Positions 6,101 through 7,614 of a stretch of 7,614 bases of DNA are shown here, piece after piece. This DNA is from Candidatus Ulvibacter alkanivorans (GTDB lineage Bacteria > Bacteroidota > Bacteroidia > Flavobacteriales > Flavobacteriaceae), in assembly GCF_003333325.1 (NCBI RefSeq), contig NZ_QOLC01000038.1:1-7614 (forward strand), written 5' to 3'. The notes under the pieces are model-generated. The model had not been told where the DNA came from and made no database searches. It saw only the letters and a program-made list of their open reading frames with translations. A program made the position numbers and the translations under genes. Position 1 is the stretch's first letter. Each line of letters begins with the position of its first letter.

Positions 6101-7249
6101 TTAATTTTGTAATAAGGGTCCATCGGCATTACCCGATAAACATTCACATCCGGTCGATGGACCGGTTTCATATGTTATAGTTACGGTTGCTCGATCGCAT
6201 GTGGCGGTATTAGGTGCAGGCAAACAAACTTCGTACTCAAATACCACATCACCTGTAAAGGCTATTGATGGTGTATATGAATAAGTACCATTAGCGTTAA
6301 ACGTGAACGATTCCCCTTCAGGAGTAGGCCCACTTACTAATGAGAAGGTAGAACCCGCCGGAATGGTACTTCCATTCACGGTGCCATTGAACACCTCGTT
6401 CATACAACTCGTTTCAGTCTTAGGTACTGCATAACGTTGCAGTATAAAAAATTTACCATCTCCATGGTCTACAGTGGCCGCAGTAAGATCCACGCGTGTA
6501 ATTATAGAACCTAGAGGAGCTAGATCTTCCAAATAAAACAAAGCAATACCAATAGTTCCATTGTTCTCTACGACTCTACCCGAATTCCAATAATCGACAC
6601 CAGCCGGTGGTGGATTAAATTGCGGTCCTGATTGCGTAGAATTAGAACGTACAAAAGTATCTCCTAAAAATTGTTCCGGGCCTCCGCCTGCCGGAGTTCC
6701 ATATATCGAAATGTAGTAACAGTTATTCGCATTTCGTTCAGAAATAGCGATAATACCACCATCGTTAGAAGGAATTCCTGGATTGTATACTAGCGATTGA
6801 ATTTGCGCATCGGTCGTAGCAATAGCTCCGAAATCTCCACAAATATCTCGACCGTTATAAGTTGAATTAAAATAATGATTTAAGTTTTTATCCTGAAAGG
6901 CAGCTAAGGCATCTGCGTTCCAATCGGCATTTGCACTACTGTCGTTCGTAGTAGTTCCATTTTCCAGGATCTTATTACGGCTGTGACCATTTGGTCCTAA
7001 ACGCGTAAGTACATATGATGAGGGTGCTGCAACCGATTGAAATACGAATCCGTCTACAGTAATAGAACTTAACGTAGCAGGATCGTTGGTGTTTGCTTGT
7101 GTATCATCCCATTGAAAAGTAACTCCGGTCTGTATAGACGGAGCTTGTGTCTGTGCTATGCTTCTAACCGAAAAGCAAAGTAGACAGACAATTAACGATA
7201 GCATCATTACTGATGATCCATTACGGATTTGGTGCAAAGTAGGTTTCAT
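6101..7249 (-). CDS. Secreted protein of unknown function with C-terminal cadherin-like/Ig-like domain
   Basis: This is a 382-residue exported protein. After a polar N-region comes a hydrophobic segment at about 14-28 and a likely cleavage site at SIA|QTQ (after residue 32). Residues 33-285 form a Gly/Asn/Thr-rich domain with features such as FQWDDTQAN, NGRDICGDFGAI, NNCYYISIYG and DYWNSGRVVENNGTIGIALFYLEDL; I recognise no named family there. The final part (about 287-360) resembles a cadherin-like / Big_9-type Ig module: ESFTFNANGTYSYTP, FTGDVVFEYEVC, then CDRATVTITY. The protein ends in a short Cys tail, GCECLSGNADGPLLQN. Most related flavobacterial modules sit in much longer proteins ending in a sorting domain; none is seen here. 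It is probably the first gene of an operon with the 234-aa gene 48 bp downstream. A surface or extracellular role is inferred from the signal peptide and domain type. Confidence 0.86.
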   Translation of the reverse strand: MKPTLHQIRNGSSVMMLSLIVCLLCFSVRSIAQTQAPSIQTGVTFQWDDTQANTNDPATLSSITVDGFVFQSVAAPSSYVLTRLGPNGHSRNKILENGTTTNDSSANADWNADALAAFQDKNLNHYFNSTYNGRDICGDFGAIATTDAQIQSLVYNPGIPSNDGGIIAISERNANNCYYISIYGTPAGGGPEQFLGDTFVRSNSTQSGPQFNPPPAGVDYWNSGRVVENNGTIGIALFYLEDLAPLGSIITRVDLTAATVDHGDGKFFILQRYAVPKTETSCMNEVFNGTVNGSTIPAGSTFSLVSGPTPEGESFTFNANGTYSYTPSIAFTGDVVFEYEVCLPAPNTATCDRATVTITYETGPSTGCECLSGNADGPLLQN

Positions 7250-7317
7250 ACATTTAATTTGGGGTGATTCGCAAAAATTAACTTCGCAGTTAATGTGGGG
7301 GCAATTGCGATTCTAAG

Positions 7318-7351
7318 CAAATGTATGTCAGATTGTTGTATTTTCTTACAA
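7318..7351 (-). promoter_or_regulatory. Putative flavobacterial promoter for the 382-aa / 234-aa operon
   Basis: On the minus strand TACATTTG (7325 down to 7318) matches TAnnTTTG exactly. A TTG at 7351-7349 lies 23 bp upstream, within the usual -33 spacing for Flavobacterium. The TTG is part of TTGTAAGAA, which resembles TTGTAGGAA at the equivalent place in the adhesin-operon promoter. Transcription would start near 7312, giving a leader of about 63 nt. Confidence 0.55.
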
Positions 7352-7554
7352 GGAAGTTTATATTTTCGTTATGATGGACAATTAAATCGATGAAAGACAC
7401 AATACTCCAATTTTCCAATAGGATTTTGAAGCTGTTTTCTTCGGAAAAATACGTATAACGGCAATCATTTTTGTCTGAATCAAAGGCTTAAATCTCTTTC
7501 AAAAAATTAAAAATCAGGCATTTTCAAAAATAAAGATTAGCGATCTATAACCAT

Positions 7555-7598
7555 AAAAAAAGTGCTGTTACCAACAAATGTTTAGATAAAAGCACCTT
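7555..7598 (-). terminator. Putative rho-independent terminator of a minus-strand gene beyond the right edge
   Basis: Read on the minus strand, AAGGTGCT (7598-7591) can pair with AGCACTTT (7566-7559) in an 8-bp stem with one G-T pair. The second arm runs directly into a tract of seven T (7561-7555). The loop is 24 nt, longer than usual, but contains a small nested AAC/GTT pairing. In the plus direction no T-run follows, so it acts on minus-strand transcription. The gene it serves lies to the right, and its stop codon cannot be placed with certainty. Confidence 0.5.
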
Positions 7599-7614
7599 AC
7601 TAAATTAAATGATG

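Larger units (their letters stand above)
7250..7614. other. Intergenic region: promoter at left, terminator at right
   Basis: These 365 bp are AT-rich and carry no reading frame I can support. The left part holds the leader and promoter of the minus-strand secreted operon. The leader contains a small inverted repeat, ATTAAC-TTCGCA-GTTAAT (7277-7294), and the sequence CCCCAAAT 11 nt before the start codon. The middle (about 7360-7550) shows nothing recognisable. The right end holds a hairpin with a T-run in minus orientation, so a minus-strand gene probably ends at or just beyond the right edge. Confidence 0.7.

Noticed and set aside
7360..7550. Possible small gene or small RNA in the right intergenic region
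   Set aside because: Frames are short and interrupted, with no promoter element or stable structure visible apart from the terminator further right.

Overview
The window looks like chromosomal DNA of a Bacteroidota bacterium, most likely a member of the Flavobacteriaceae. Four observations support this. The base composition is AT-rich. Gene starts lack Shine-Dalgarno sequences. Three intergenic sites match the flavobacterial -7 promoter element TAnnTTTG. The secreted proteins have a family style typical of marine and soil Flavobacteriia (signal peptides ending in A|Q, a VGIGTTTPQSALHI-type N-terminus, DUF11 and Ig-like modules).

Layout, left to right. (1) Positions 1-2693, minus strand, carry the N-terminal 897 codons of a large secreted adhesin-like protein that runs off the left edge. 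It has a signal peptide, a von Willebrand factor A domain with an intact metal site, an Ig-like module and at least three DUF11-type repeats. (2) Positions 2730-3248, minus strand, encode a small secreted beta-rich protein 36 bp upstream of the adhesin and probably in the same operon. (3) Positions 3249-3733 are a divergent intergenic region with a promoter on each side, several inverted repeats and a 13-bp direct repeat. (4) Positions 3734-5332, plus strand, carry prfC, encoding peptide chain release factor 3; this is the only housekeeping gene. (5) Positions 5348-6052 and 6101-7249, minus strand, carry two secreted proteins of unknown function in an apparent operon that converges on prfC with a 15-bp gap. 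(6) Positions 7250-7614 are intergenic, with a promoter for the two-gene operon and a rho-independent-like terminator for a minus-strand gene lying beyond the right edge.

Four of the five genes encode exported proteins, so this is a cell-surface or secretome neighbourhood around a translation factor. The adhesin and its small partner are likely co-expressed and may act together at the surface; the 382-aa and 234-aa proteins form a second such pair. The promoters of both secreted operons share a TTGTARGAA motif at the -33 position, which raises the possibility of joint regulation. I saw no CRISPR array, defence system, transposase, RNA gene or phage gene. I do not see a clearly new biological system; the most interesting leads are the regulatory motifs and the two secreted operons.
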